Source: Filobasidium wieringae (Eukaryota; Basidiomycota; Tremellomycetes; Filobasidiales; Filobasidiaceae). Taken from it: DNA of 64,000 nucleotides. The notes below the pieces were generated by a model. The model had not been told where the DNA came from. It made no database searches and saw nothing but the letters and a program-made list of their open reading frames with translations. How positions within the stretch are numbered: the first letter of the stretch is position 1; the number at the start of each line of letters is the position of its first letter. The stretch is from assembly GCA_001600055.1 (NCBI GenBank), contig BCIV01000011.1, forward strand, positions 620,001 through 684,000, read 5' to 3'. Positions 44,821 through 56,132 of this stretch are shown piece after piece. Both the position numbers and the translations under genes were made by a program.

Positions 44821-46011
44821 CTAGAGTACAACCTTCTTACTCTTCTGCTTCTTCTCTCCGTCCTTATGACTGATGAACTCCACCTCGGTCGAGTATCCAC
44901 TCTGGCTCAGCTTGTCTTCCAACTCGTATCCCAAAACGTCTTTCTTGAAGTGTCGTCCGATCTTGAGGATACGTTCCAAGAGGGCCGAGGGCTCTTGTGG
45001 GTCGGTAGGAGCCTGACGAGTCCAGATGTTGAGACGGAAGCTGAGAAAGAAGAGTCAGGTTAGTTGTATATTCCCCTGATCTAAGACGAGAGTCTCACAA
45101 GTTTGGTCGGACGTTGACAATGACTCCGGTAACGAGGTCATCCGAAACGTCTCCCATATCTTTGCTCTCGGCATCGGTCTCGTACGTCTCTCCAATAGCA
45201 GCAAGCATCTGATCGTCAAGGCGACGCCGTGTCAGCTGGACTGTTTCTTTGAGCTTACTGAGAGAGAAGGAAGTGACTGACGGTGTATAACCACATCTGA
45301 TCAATGATCGTCTTGGTCTTCTCTTTGGGTAACTGAACACTCCACTTTCCACCATTCTTGTTGGCTACGTCTTCCCACGCAGGGATAATGTCCTCCTGTG
45401 CACCGAGCGATGCATAAGTCATATTGTCAGGGTCAGAAGAGCAGGAAATCGCTAACTCACCTTGAAGAGGTAGTAATCCGCCTTGAGACCCAAATTGGCA
45501 GGGGAGACAATGTTGTTGTGTAATCTACACCAATCATTCTGGATCAGCCTAATTTCCTCCTTCCCAGTCAAACGCTCATAATATGAGGTACACTTACCCC
45601 CAGAACTCCTCAACCGAATCGAATTTAGCGACCTTTCGCATGTCTTCCATCCAACCGCTCGCTTGACCCGCAGGAGCAGCAGCAGTAGAGGGGGTTTTAG
45701 GAACATTCTTGACGTTGGGGGAAGAGAAGTAGAGAGTCCATTGAGAGAAAAGGGGGTGCTGAGAATCGATCATATTGATGCTTTAGCTAATAACCTCAAG
45801 AGGGAGAGACCAAGATTGCCGGACAAACCTTTACGTTGAATGCGTTGGCATCGTCGAAAACGGTCTTATCACCTCCCTCGTCTTTCTCTCCGTTCTCAGC
45901 AGTGGCAGGAGCAACAGAATCTCCCTCTACTTTCAGGTCAGAAGAGGATTGGGGAGGACCTGATATCGAGGCGGCGGCGGAGTCTTCGGTTTTTTGGAGG
46001 TCGGAGGACAT
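44821..46011 (-). CDS. mRNA cap-binding translation factor eIF4E
   Basis: Binds the 5' cap and recruits eIF4G. Start at 46011 (SSDLQKTEDSAAASISGPPQ), an acidic disordered N-terminus of about 70 residues, then the fold: HPLFSQWTLYFSSPNVK, WMEDMRKVAKFDSVEEFWG, LHNNIVSPANLGLKADYYLF, WEDVANKNGGKWSVQLP, MWLYTMLAAIGETYET, DDLVTGVIVNVRPN, YRLNIWTRQAPTDPQEPSAL and KKDVLGYELEDKL. Cap-stacking Trp positions (WTLYF, EEFWG, PAWEDV) are present. The end is KDGEKKQKSKKVVL, TAG at 44821-44823. Six introns. Head-to-head with the SPX-EXS gene. Confidence 0.94.
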
Positions 46012-46619
46012 GACGATTTGGGGATAGCTACGATGATGAATTCAGAGACAAGAGAAGGAGAAGAGCGATATAACAGAATGAGTGACCAGTCCGTGTCAAT
46101 TGTGAGGTGGAAGTTCCACAGATGATTTGCTCACCTGGTGGTATTAGAGACAGGTGATTTGTTTTACGCGTTTCGGTTCCCCTTTGATACGAATCCTATG
46201 TATCTGAAACTGGTTCCCTTTCAATTATTACCGTTTATAGACGTCTGTATGATCTATTTACGGGGTAGTCGTCTGTATGGTTGGTTGTGTGTAAGGTTCT
46301 GCAGTTTTGATGCAGGAGAAACTCAAGAAGAGGTTTAGGTCGAGGTGGTTTGAGGAGGAAAGACAGGTCGATGATTAGCTTGTCACGTGATCGAAATCGC
46401 AAGTCGTGCTTGGGCGATCTACCTAAATGAGATCATCCTCCACTAAAATACTGTATGCATAGTACCCCTATCGATCATACCCTTCCCACTCAATACTTAT
46501 AAGGAAACCCACCTCAAACGACGGAATATTCGCTACCTGCTCAATCTATATGAAAACAGGCGTATAATAATTCCAAATAACGCTTTTCGTAAGCTCGTTA
46601 CGACCACGTTTCACCGAGT
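46012..46619. promoter_or_regulatory. divergent promoter region, eIF4E / SPX-EXS gene
   Basis: 608 bp between start codons. A GTCACGTGATC element at 46382-46392 contains CACGTG, the core bound by Pho4-type bHLH factors, about 230 bp upstream of the SPX-EXS start. One ACGCGT also occurs near 46166. The CACGTG link to phosphate control is plausible but unproven; this hexamer occurs elsewhere in the window. Confidence 0.4.
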
Positions 46620-49600
46620 ATGAAATTCGCAAGGTACGTATTGAATTCGTATAGGTTGACCCTCAAATCGACTGACCTCTTTGTCTTCTCCAAAGGTACT
46701 TGGAGGACAATTGTGTAGGTCTACTGTCGATCTATGAATCTTGCAAGGCGGTGGCACATGCTGACTACCGCTAACACACTCTCAGACGCCGGAATGGAAA
46801 CGAGCTTACATAGATTACCGACGACTAAAGAAGTGTATCAAGGCGATACAACAACGCCAGCAGAACCCAGCCGACCCGTCTGTTCCGGCTGATGTCCCTC
46901 CTACTACGGATGACGATGAGGACGATGGGAATATCAACGACGATGAGAACGATTCTTCTGACCGCGAGGACCACGGTCCTGTAGCTGGACTAAAAGCGCC
47001 TAAGAGCAAAGATATGATAGACGGGAAGAACAAGAGAAGATGGTGGGATAGGATAGATCATTCACGTATGCCTCCAAGCGAAGAGGAGACGCAGGCGCGG
47101 ACCACCGAACAGAGTCATGGTGATCTGGGACTCGGAAAGATAAATGATTCGAGGTTGCAGCCCAGGCGGCAATCCGATGGCAAGTATGGATCGTTGGGAA
47201 ACTCCCCTGCGTTAAGATCGATCAGCGAAGATCGTCAAGGATCGGGAGGAAACAGTTCGAGATCGCCTGCTGTCCCTCCTGAATTACAACTGCCAGATTC
47301 TACCCTGGAAGCACATGGGGTAGTTTCTTCAGAAGACGAAACCCAACGTCATACACCCACTTCGATCTCCTCAAGGACTGGTCTAGCCGGGCGTGCTCAA
47401 GACATCGGATCTTCGCCTCGTCCGCATAATGCGGAAGCTAACGCCAGTAGCGGAGGAAGATCGAGGGAAGGGTCAAGTTCGGGGAAGCGACGGGAGACGA
47501 CCAGGGACAGCTCTTCTGGTGATGAGGATGGAAATGTCGTCCAACGTACCCCACGATTGGCTGGGAAGAGTCCGAGAATCGTTGCCAATGGGATTGGAGG
47601 GGTTAAGAGAACGGACACAGCTGGGACGGTGCTCCAGAGCTCCAGTTTTGGTGCCGGGCTTCATAGACGGCAAGGCAATTCTGCCATACAAGCTAGATTT
47701 CCGGAATCATTAGAAGAGCTGTATAAGGGCTGTTCAACTGAAGAGGCTAAATTCTTTCAGACTCTGGATGGAGAGCTCGAGAAGGTCGAATCTTTCTATC
47801 ACGACCGGGAATCTGATGCGTTGAAACGATCGAGGGAGTTGACTAATCAGCTCAACGAATTGGCTGAACATCGGAGGGTTTTTCATGAATTCGAGGAGGA
47901 ACGGATGAATGAGAGCAAAGTGCAGAAGTACCTGGCCGGACCGTTGGAAGGTGTACAGAAGAGAATCCCTTTCGTTGCAAACGTCATCCAAGCAGGGGAA
48001 CACAAGTTGAATCAGGCTCAAGCCGGATTAGGAATAGGATTGGCGCCAGGCGAAAAGGGGAAAGAGAAGCAGCTGCAGGAAGGCTCGAGTGAGGGAAGAT
48101 CAAGTTCGATGGATCGTCGAGTTCGACACGAAGACGGCTTCGCGCCTGCCAATGCGAACGGTCGGCCAGAATTCGACCCGGAAAAATATCAGCGATACAA
48201 AAAGAAGCTCCGTTTGGCGATTATAGAGTTCTACAAGGAACTGGAAATCCTAAAGAATTACAGGATTCTGAACTTGACCGGGTTCAAAAAGGGATTGAAG
48301 AAGTTTGAGAAGACTGCGAAAGTCAAGTGCATCGATCTATACATGGAAGGCAAGGTCGCTAAGAGGAGTTTCGCGGATGGAAAGACGGTGGACCGATTAT
48401 TGAAGGATATGGAAGATGAATTTACCTCGCGATTCGGTATGCAGTTCTTCTAATCTTTGGCTCCGATAGATATTGAGCTTTAACGATATACAGAAAAGGG
48501 AGACCATAAACGAGCTGTTGGCCGTCTCCGAGGGCAGTTCGTTACGAAAACAGTGAGTCTTCGTGTCGTTCGGAAGTGCAATAGACATGCTTATGGTACT
48601 CAAATGTCTTCAGCATCATCTGAGCACGTTCTCATCCGGAACGTATATCGGGATCGGTTTGCCCGTCATGATTCTAGGACTTGTCGAGGGTACATCTCCA
48701 TTAGTCTCGACAGTTTCTAGGTGATGCTGATAATTGGCTTTGCTCACAGGTCTGAAAGCAAGCACTCGTCGCGATTTCCCCCAAGTGGAACCTTTGATGC
48801 AGGTCTACTCTGCGTTGTTCCTACCTGTCCTTTTTGGGATGCTTTTCGAGTTGAACTTGTCCGCGTATGTGGCTGCGCGGATAAATTATGGATTCATCAT
48901 GGAGTTGGATATACGAACGGCTATCGATCATCGGCAATTCTTGGAGATACCTGCATTGCTGTATGCAGTGCTATGTTATTGCTTCTTCTTCTCGATGCAT
49001 CGAGTAGGCGCCCCGGCCATCTCGCCTTACGCGTGAGTTGCAACAACCTCTTAATCACGATCAATGAGTAACTGATAAGAGGAAGTTTTCTAGTTGGCCA
49101 ATCGTTTGGATTGTCTTCCTCTTCGCATTCTTCCTTAATCCTATTCCTGTCAACTTTCAGCACGCGCGATACTGGCTTCTGAGCGTGTTAGGTCGAGTTC
49201 TTACACCTGGTTACAGCCGAGTCGAAGTGAGTGTTACCGATCTACCTCTGTGTATCATCATGTTCCTAATGAGGTGTTTCTCAACATACAGTTTATCGCT
49301 TTCTTCGTCGCCGACGAACTCAACAGTCTGACCTACAGTATCGGAAACCTCTGGTTTATAGGCTGTGCCTACAACCACCATTGGCCGGCCAACACGACCA
49401 GCGTGTGTCACAGTGCTGGAAACTGGGTGTACGGGTTTCTGTAAGTGTCCATTTAGCGTTAGGCATGGACGAAACTGACGAACTTGGACCGACTTGGAAT
49501 AGAGTCTGTATACCTGCTTCTATCCGTCTCATTCAGTGTCTGAAACGTTACAAGGACTCGCGCTTGAAGATCCATCTGGTCAATGCAGGAAAATATTGTT

Positions 49601-50535
49601 CATCCATCCTGCAACTTGCGCTCTTTTCGTACTGGCGTTCCCGAGGTTCGCATATCAAAGATCATAGCTTTGCCATTTGGGCTACGTGAGTCTGACGCCG
49701 ATTTTGAGTGAGGACTTTTCGCTGATATGTGCGTGATTATAGTGGCGCTACCATCGCCTCCACCTACACGTCGGCTTGGGATCTATCCATCGATTGGGGT
49801 CTGTTGAGGCCTCATGCGGGTTATCTTCGCGAGAGCTTAGGATATCCCTCTATCAAGCCCGTAGGTTTGGCTACTTGGCGGTATCACGTTGTCCGAGACT
49901 AACCTGGCGATCGTTGCAGTACTACTACGTGGCGATGGTGCTGAACGTGATCGTTCGATTCGTATGGGTGTGGTACATTCCAAATTCGACATCAGATGTT
50001 CGGCTCAAGAGTTTCATCTTTGCGTTGGCGGAGATGCTTCGAAGATGGCAATGGAATTTCTTCCGTGTGGAGACTGAACAAGTCGGTAACACTGATCAGT
50101 ATCGAGTTACACGAGAAGGTGAGTGCGCCAGGTCATGGACAAGCCAAGTCTCGATATTGATGCTGGACGGTTTGGATAGTACCTTTACCGTACCGGGTCA
50201 TACCCGAGGACGAGGACGATGAGGAAGTGCTCACGAGAAAACGGACGCGACGTCAGAAAGGCGGGTACGGTCTTCGTAGCGCCGCACTGCGTCTCGGAGA
50301 TCTGCGCGAGAGGATCTTGTCTGGTCATTTCCGAGCTCAAATGCAGCCCGATCGGAATGCCAACGCCGGTCCTCGCGGGGACGATTCGCATCGAGAGTAC
50401 GAGCCTCGTGCGCCGGACGATCGGGATATCGTTGAAGATATCGCTCGTGCCACTTCGGGGGACAGTCAGTACAAGCCCGGTCGATCTAGTGATTCCGGGT
50501 CCGGATCGAGGGAGTCTGATGAACGAGAACGATGA
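46620..50535 (+). CDS. SYG1: SPX-EXS domain protein (Syg1/Xpr1-like, phosphate export or sensing)
   Basis: Membrane protein with a cytosolic inositol-pyrophosphate-sensing SPX domain and a C-terminal EXS domain. Start MKFAR, then a 19-nt exon (46696-46714) giving KFARYLEDNCTPEWKRAYID. The SPX is split by a long disordered Ser/Gly-rich insert (about residues 70-240), resuming FPESLEELYKGCSTEEAKFF, with the basic helix KKLRLAIIEFYKELEILKNY and LNLTGFKKGLKKFEKTAKV. The EXS part has several membrane spans (ALFLPVLFGMLFELNLSAYV; IPALLYAVLCYCFFFSMH; WPIVWIVFLFAFFLNPIPV) and the signatures FFVADELNSLTYSIGNLWF, DLSIDWGLL and RFVWVWYIP. An acidic-to-basic tail ends SGSRESDERER, TGA 50533-50535. Confidence 0.93.
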
Positions 50536-50643
50536 TCTCGATACAAGAAGCTGATCATCTGTACAAGTCGCGTTGTATAGTACCTTACAATCCTCTGTCA
50601 CATGTCTATAGGATACAAACCATTGCATACCGGTAGAGCGCCC

Positions 50644-52104
50644 TCATTGCATCCACCCAATGACGGCCCCCTTGAAATCCTTCACCCTGACCCCGCCGCC
50701 CATCTGTAAATGCTTAGCGATCGCCGGTCCGACCAATAACAACTTCCTCCGACGAGCCGAATCCCGTTCCTCCTCTTTCCCCGCGTCCGCTGCATCTTTC
50801 TCTAGCTCGTCGTCGGGGTCGTTGATGCCTGAAGGAGGAGCGCGCTGGGTGTGGGTGTGTAGGGAGATGGAACGGAAGTGAGGTCGACGGAAGATCATCC
50901 CCCCCGGTCGACGTGTTCTAAGTGAAGGGTCGTACGGTCCCGCCGCTCTACTCCTGACCCGAAGTTTAGAAGAAGAGGGGGAGACGGAACGCGATCCCAT
51001 CTCCAGATCATGATCGTGGTGGATAATCACTTTCGATTGCGCGTTTACGGTCGAGACCGAGTTCGGGTTGGTGGTGGGGAACCGGAACAGTTTCAACCCC
51101 GCTCGATCTTCTTCTCCCCGGTCGATCCTGGGGTTCGAGTAGGGGTTGGGGAGAGGGAATGGGTTTCCTAGATGAGTCTGGTTTGCTCTGGGTGTACAGG
51201 GACTGTGGGTTCGGGCGGGCGTTAGCGTTTTGTTTTCGAGTAAGGATGGCGAGGGAGAGGGAGAGGAAGAGGAAGAGAGAGAGCGGAGAAGACGTACGAT
51301 TCGGGGCACGAGTATTGTCTCTGGTGACTCGACGGAGTAGGGGTCTGGACCTGACCTTCTCCCTCTTCGTCGTCCTCGTCGTCGGCGTCGGCTTCATCCT
51401 TGACACGGACCTGATCGAGAATACGGAATCGAAAGGGATCAGCTTCCCCGAACGAACAAGAAAAAGGAACGGAACGGAACGGAAAAGAAAAGAAAAGAGG
51501 CCCCGGACGAAAGACTCACCCCGAGATCTTCCCTGACCAAATCCATCCTCAACGGGACGAACCTTTTCCCCGCGAAAACGTACGTCCGGATGTCCTTCTT
51601 CCTTCCGCCCGACGCGCCGAGGTTTAGTTCGGGCAGGGTCGTACTGGATACGGACCTCTTGTGGGGTTGAGGTTCTTGGTGGTGAAACTGGGGAGGGGGG
51701 TTGTGGTTGGGAGCGAGGTTGAGGTTGAGGGAGGTGAATGAGGGAAGTGGGCTGGTTGCGGCATGAGGACGAGGATTGGGATGAGGATGAGGATGAGGAA
51801 TGGGAAGGAGGGTGGGGAGGGAGAGATGACGATCGAATGGCGGCCGAGCGGTCAAGGGTGGATCTTCCTGTTCCATCTCCTCTTCCCCATCGCTGTCATC
51901 CCCGGCATGATGGTCGAGGACGGCTCCGCCCTCCGAACAGGTCTGGGGCGATCCGGGTAAAGAGTCGGAATAGGAGGAGAAGGAACACGTCGAGCTCAGG
52001 GAAGGGGTCCGAGAGTGTGTCCTTATCCAGAGTTCCGGGGGGGGCGAGGTGGAAGGGGAAGGGGTACGTGGAATCGCAGAGGAAGCGGAGGAAGGGAGAT
52101 CCAT
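50644..52104 (-). CDS. unrecognised Ser/Pro-rich protein, about 450 aa
   Basis: Three exons join in frame: from ATG 52104 (DLPSSASSAIPRTPSPSTSP) through DIRTYVFAGKRFVPLRMDLV-REDLG; an exon VRVKDEADADDEDDEEGEGQ...HQRQYSCPES; then SPCTPRANQTHLGNPF to LLLVGPAIAKHLQMGGGVRV-KDFKGAVIGWMQ, stop at 50644-50646. Most of it is low-complexity (SP, HP and NP runs, an acidic patch). Two blocks look structured and may be the conserved parts: RTYVFAGKRFVPLRMDL and RRKLLLVGPAIAKHLQMG. No membrane segment. Function unknown. Convergent with the SPX-EXS gene. First-intron donor could be GG|GTGAG or one base earlier, but frame favours the former. Confidence 0.68.
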
Positions 52105-52999
52105 CTTGAAGAGTCGGTGGGTGAGGAGGGAGATAAGGCGTCCGTTGGTTTGTTAGGAAGTGGGGGTGGGATCCGTCGTGTTCGTGAAGGTCGTCAAGTG
52201 TTCGTCAAATGGTACTTACTGATGGGAGATGGGAGATGGGGTGGATGACATGCTCCACTCTGAACTAGGTCGGCTTATAAGAACGTTCCCCACTCCCTCC
52301 CTCCCTCCCTTCCTCGACGACCATTCGACGTTGTTCGAGTATCAAACCGAATCTCCCTTTCGCTCTTTGTCACCGTAACACTCGCTGCTCGATCATTGTC
52401 AATTCTCATCTCCGCGCTCTCTTTTGTCATTTCGTCAACAACTGGAACGATCATCTCGAGCTCAAGTTGCCGTACAAAGTGACAAACGCTTTCCCGTGAA
52501 CAAAAAGAGACACGCGACGTGAAACCGATCGAGAGCGCTAATCACGGGGCAAAGGGGTCGTGAACGTCGTCTTTGTCTAGTCCGGTTCGTTTCGTCGACA
52601 GAGCGACAAGGTGATCAGAGTATCAAAGTGACAAGCGACGAGTGACCTGTTATGCGCCTCGTGTCCATCCCCTTGACGTTTATCGTGTCCCATCGACATT
52701 TCCATTTCGCCACACGCAACAAACGCTTTGTTCCCACAAAAAGCGAGTTTCATCTCGTTTCGAGAGCGACGCGCAGATCACGTAATCCGTGAAGCCGATT
52801 CTACCCTCGACCGAATGGATGAGAGAAAAAGTACCTCGTGTTGTTGATTTTGTGACGATCTTGAACAAAATCCTGATATCCAGATTCAGCTTCTTTCCCT
52901 CGGCAATCTGGAATCCATACAACTGAGCCACTGAACACCAACAGACAACCTAAAACATAACCTCAAGATACAAAAGACATCAACCTGCAACCTGAAACG
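52105..52999. promoter_or_regulatory. 895-bp divergent intergenic region
   Basis: Between the Ser/Pro-rich gene (-) and AC19 (+), so it carries both promoters. It includes a CTCC/CCCT tandem tract near 52291-52310 and several GTGACAA-like repeats between 52370 and 52660. A minus-strand frame at 52680-52931 lacks an ATG start and is not called. Confidence 0.4.
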
Positions 53000-54064
53000 A
53001 TGGCTGAAGAAGTAGACTTCAACGAACCGGTCATAACCACCTCGGAAGGTTTAGATAAAATAACCATCGTCCGTCCTCCCCCTCCCATCCGTTCATCCCT
53101 TCTCCCCATGCTCATCCTCTCTCTCCCTATAACGTTTCATCCCAAATGAACTTGACGGACGACCAGATCCATAATACCCCGACATACGATATGGTCACTT
53201 TCTGCCTGCACGAAGAGGATCATACGCTCGGCAACGTGCTCCGTTGGATGTGTATGAAAGAGTGAGCTGGGCTATCTTCTTCTCCTTCACTCGTTTCTGA
53301 CCATCTGGTCTCCTTCTCTCCTTCTTCTCCTTTCCTTCTTTTCCTTCCCTTCTTCTCCTTTCCTCTCTTCTCCTCTCGTACTCTTTCGGCACCCGCGCTC
53401 CACCCTGTCCAATCCGACCGGGACGATCAGCGAGGACGTAGAGTTCTGCGGGTACAGCGCTCCTCATCCTTCCGAGCCCAAGATCCACTTACGTATTCAA
53501 ATGCACGGTACATGCGGCCTCTTTTCTTGTTTCTTTTTTCTTTCTTACTCGTCCTGCAAGATGAGGGTTTGTGGATGTCTTGCTTGTTGTGATACTGATC
53601 TTGGTACTGTCTTTTTTCGGTTCATCTGCTGGCTGGGATCGTTCTGGAACTTCGACCCTCATCTCACATCTCACATCCCTCTTCCCCCTATCTATCACCT
53701 CACCTCACCTTCCCCNCCCCCCCCCCCATCACTCGCTCGCTCTTCCTTTTCGAACGCACCGCAAGAACAGAGGGTAAAAGCGCAGTGACGTGCTTGATGA
53801 CGGCTCTATCCAATTTGAAAGATCTCTACAACACCATCGGGGACAAGTACAAGACTGATCTAGAGTACGTCCCGGATTTCTTCTTCCTCGCGCTCATCCT
53901 GCTCATCTCACCCCACTCACTCTTGCAGGGTCGGCGATTATACGAAAGAAGAGGACCAAGACGTCCGGGCGGACGTGAACGCCATCATGGCCCAGGCGCA
54001 GGCCAAGCGGGATCGGGTCCAGGCGGAGAAGAGGGGATTGATCGAGGACGTTCAGATGGCTTGA
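53000..54064 (+). CDS. RPC19: RNA polymerase I and III subunit AC19 (Rpc19)
   Basis: The L/alpha-like subunit shared by RNA polymerases I and III, partner of AC40. Start MAEEVDFNEPVITTSEGLDK at 53000. The Rpb11-type fold is seen in TYDMVTFCLHEEDHTLGNVL-RWMCM, then EDVEFCGYSAPHPSEPKIHL and RIQMHG, the AC19 hallmark, followed by the helix KSAVTCLMTALSNLKDLYNT and an Ala/Gln/Lys-rich end (AIMAQAQAKRDRVQAEKRG). TGA at 54062-54064. About 150-160 residues. Three or four introns; the third contains a C homopolymer with an undetermined base at 53716. Confidence 0.9.
53716..53716. other. ambiguous base (N) within a C homopolymer
   Basis: A single N splits a run of C (four before, eleven after) inside an AC19 intron. 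This is a sequencing or assembly ambiguity rather than biology and does not affect the coding frame. Confidence 0.95.
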
Positions 54065-54737
54065 TCTTCCGTGGTCTCGAGATTCCAAAGAGGGCACAAG
54101 AGGGGATGAAAGAATGCCCGAACGACCGACGAGGCAGGCGGTGGAGACGCTGGAGCCGCTGCAGAATGGACGGCGGGTTTGTACGATATGCGGTTTGTAT
54201 TGATTAGATACAGTATGAAATGGGTCGGGAAGGTTTGTCCTTGCGTCCTTAACAACCGGCTGCGATCGGACTTTTCTTGTCAAAGATGAAGCAGGCTGCA
54301 ACCTGAAGGCACTGCTTGGATACGCAGGTGATCCAAAGAGGAGGTGCCCAGTCAATACACTACCTATCCGGACAAAGATCGCCTCCTGTATCAGGGAAAT
54401 GCCTACCATGAACCCAACAGCAGGACCAAGGAAGAACGAGAAAGGTCCGCTTGGGCACAGGGAGCTGAGGCATAGTCATGGGAATTGACAAGATAGGGAA
54501 CGCACGGATGAGAGGGAGTTTAAGAAACGATGACATGGAACTCGGTAGAGGATATAGAAATAACAGGAAGACCGAGCCTGATATCCATATATTATTGATT
54601 GTTGATCCCATACGAATTGGGAGGTCATACATGATACCCTTGATCCTGTCTTTGTCATCATTGTCAAGCTGATAGTACGATGCTTCGGCCGTACAAGAAT
54701 GACCCAAGGCTTTCATCCCTTCTGCTTGAATTGCTAT
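54065..54737. other. 673-bp convergent intergenic region
   Basis: Between the stops of AC19 (+) and the glutathione transferase (-). A 118-codon minus-strand frame at 54360-54716 is hydrophobic (FLLFLYPLPSSMSSFLKL) but shows no family features and lies in the 3' flank of the transferase. Not called as a gene. Confidence 0.4.
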
Positions 54738-55932
54738 TCAGGGGAGCGCTTGACCGGAATTGATCGCGTCGGCCACCTAAGACCGACCTCGAGGTCAGCT
54801 CCAGTCCATGATGACGACCTCTAACGGACCCACTCACCTGACTGAGGTTAGGGATGTTTTTGGCATACCGATGATAACTAAGCTCAACCGGCTTATCTCA
54901 GCGTTCCCACTCGAATCAGTCAGTTCATGACCCGCGACTTACCTATCGATATAGAGCTGTTCCGTACTGGTCGTTGCCTTCACTGCGGGATGTTCAGTAA
55001 CGGCTTTCAACCACCTGACGAACCGTCTGGATTCGTCGGTCACTACGGGAGGGGAGAAATGGCGATAATGAGCTAGAACAGGGTGGATCCTTATAGCCCC
55101 TGCAGGAGGGTACGAAAGGGATGTGTCAGCGAATTTGAGCGGGAAGGAGGGGAGGATGATGGAATCACAAGGAACGATGAGGATATCCGTCCATCCAATC
55201 TCCCTGCCATGGAAGAAAGGTCCTTCAGAGTCCATCTCCGATTCAAAGGATTCCAAGGCTTTTGTAAACTCCCTACATGCGCCAAACGCATCAATCTTGA
55301 ATGATTGAACGGACCTTTGAGCGGGAGGGACTTACTTTCCATACTCTACTTGCTTCTCTGCATCTTGTGCTTGAAGGTACCGATAGAACGCCGGAGTGAT
55401 CGATTCAGCGTGTTTTTGTCCCGAAAGCAAGTGTTTCGCTCGATTGTACGGGTCTTGAGGGAGAAGCGGATTGCTGCGGAGCGGAAGGGATGAGAGATAA
55501 TGCATCAAGATCATACTATCGTGTAAAGATCCTCCGTTGTCGAGCCTCATTGCCTGGAAAAAATAGGTCTCATCAGATCTTACATCTCTTACGAATCTCG
55601 AGACTGCTTACGGGAACAAGTCCCTTCGGACTGATATCAGTCAACTCCTTGGGTTTCTTGTAAGGATCAATCTCGATATATATATAATCAACCCCGGCTT
55701 TCTTCTTCTCCATATCGTCGTTCAGACTCTGGTTAAGTAGTTCTAAACTGATCCATGCTCGTTGGACGAAGGGGCAGAAACAAGCTCCCATGAACTCGAT
55801 GGATGGGTTCGAGTTGGAATCTGGCGAGTGATCTTGAGCCGTTCTGGCCGCTTCACCTGAGCATTGTAGGTGGTAGCCTGTGGCAGATCTGGAAGACATC
55901 TTGTTGCGTTGTGAGGATAGTTCGAGTCTCAT
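54738..55932 (-). CDS. glutathione S-transferase, omega/Cys-type
   Basis: A two-domain glutathione transferase. The thioredoxin-like N-terminal domain has the active-site segment EFMGACFCPFVQRAWISLEL, where Cys in CPF is the likely catalytic residue as in omega-class enzymes, then DYIYIEIDPYKKPKELTDIS, PKGLVPAMRLDNGG and LHDSMILMHYLSSLPL for glutathione binding. The helical domain contains YRYLQAQDAEKQVEYGK, FGACREFTKALESFESEMD, FFHGREIGWTDILIVPCDS and RRFVRWLKAVTEHPAVKAT. The last exon gives VADAINSGQALP with TGA at 54738-54740. Start is ATG 55932; a second Met (MSSRSATGYHL) lies 11 residues later. About 340 residues. Substrate unknown; members reduce dehydroascorbate or conjugates. Confidence 0.88.
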
Positions 55933-56132
55933 AGGATCTAGGACGATCGAAATAGGAATTCTAACTACTAAAGACTAAACAGATTCGTCATCAATCACAA
56001 TGCTTACGTAACAAAATTTAGATGCTAGTTGCGATGGTGGTTGGTGTTACAACGTTATATCATTAATACAAATCACTACGCCATCCCGTCTCCATCCAAG
56101 GTCTACTTGATGTGAGGGTCAAAACAGTGAAT

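Noticed and set aside
53711..53727. C homopolymer with N as a biological feature
   Set aside because: An assembly ambiguity in an intron; no inference is drawn from it.
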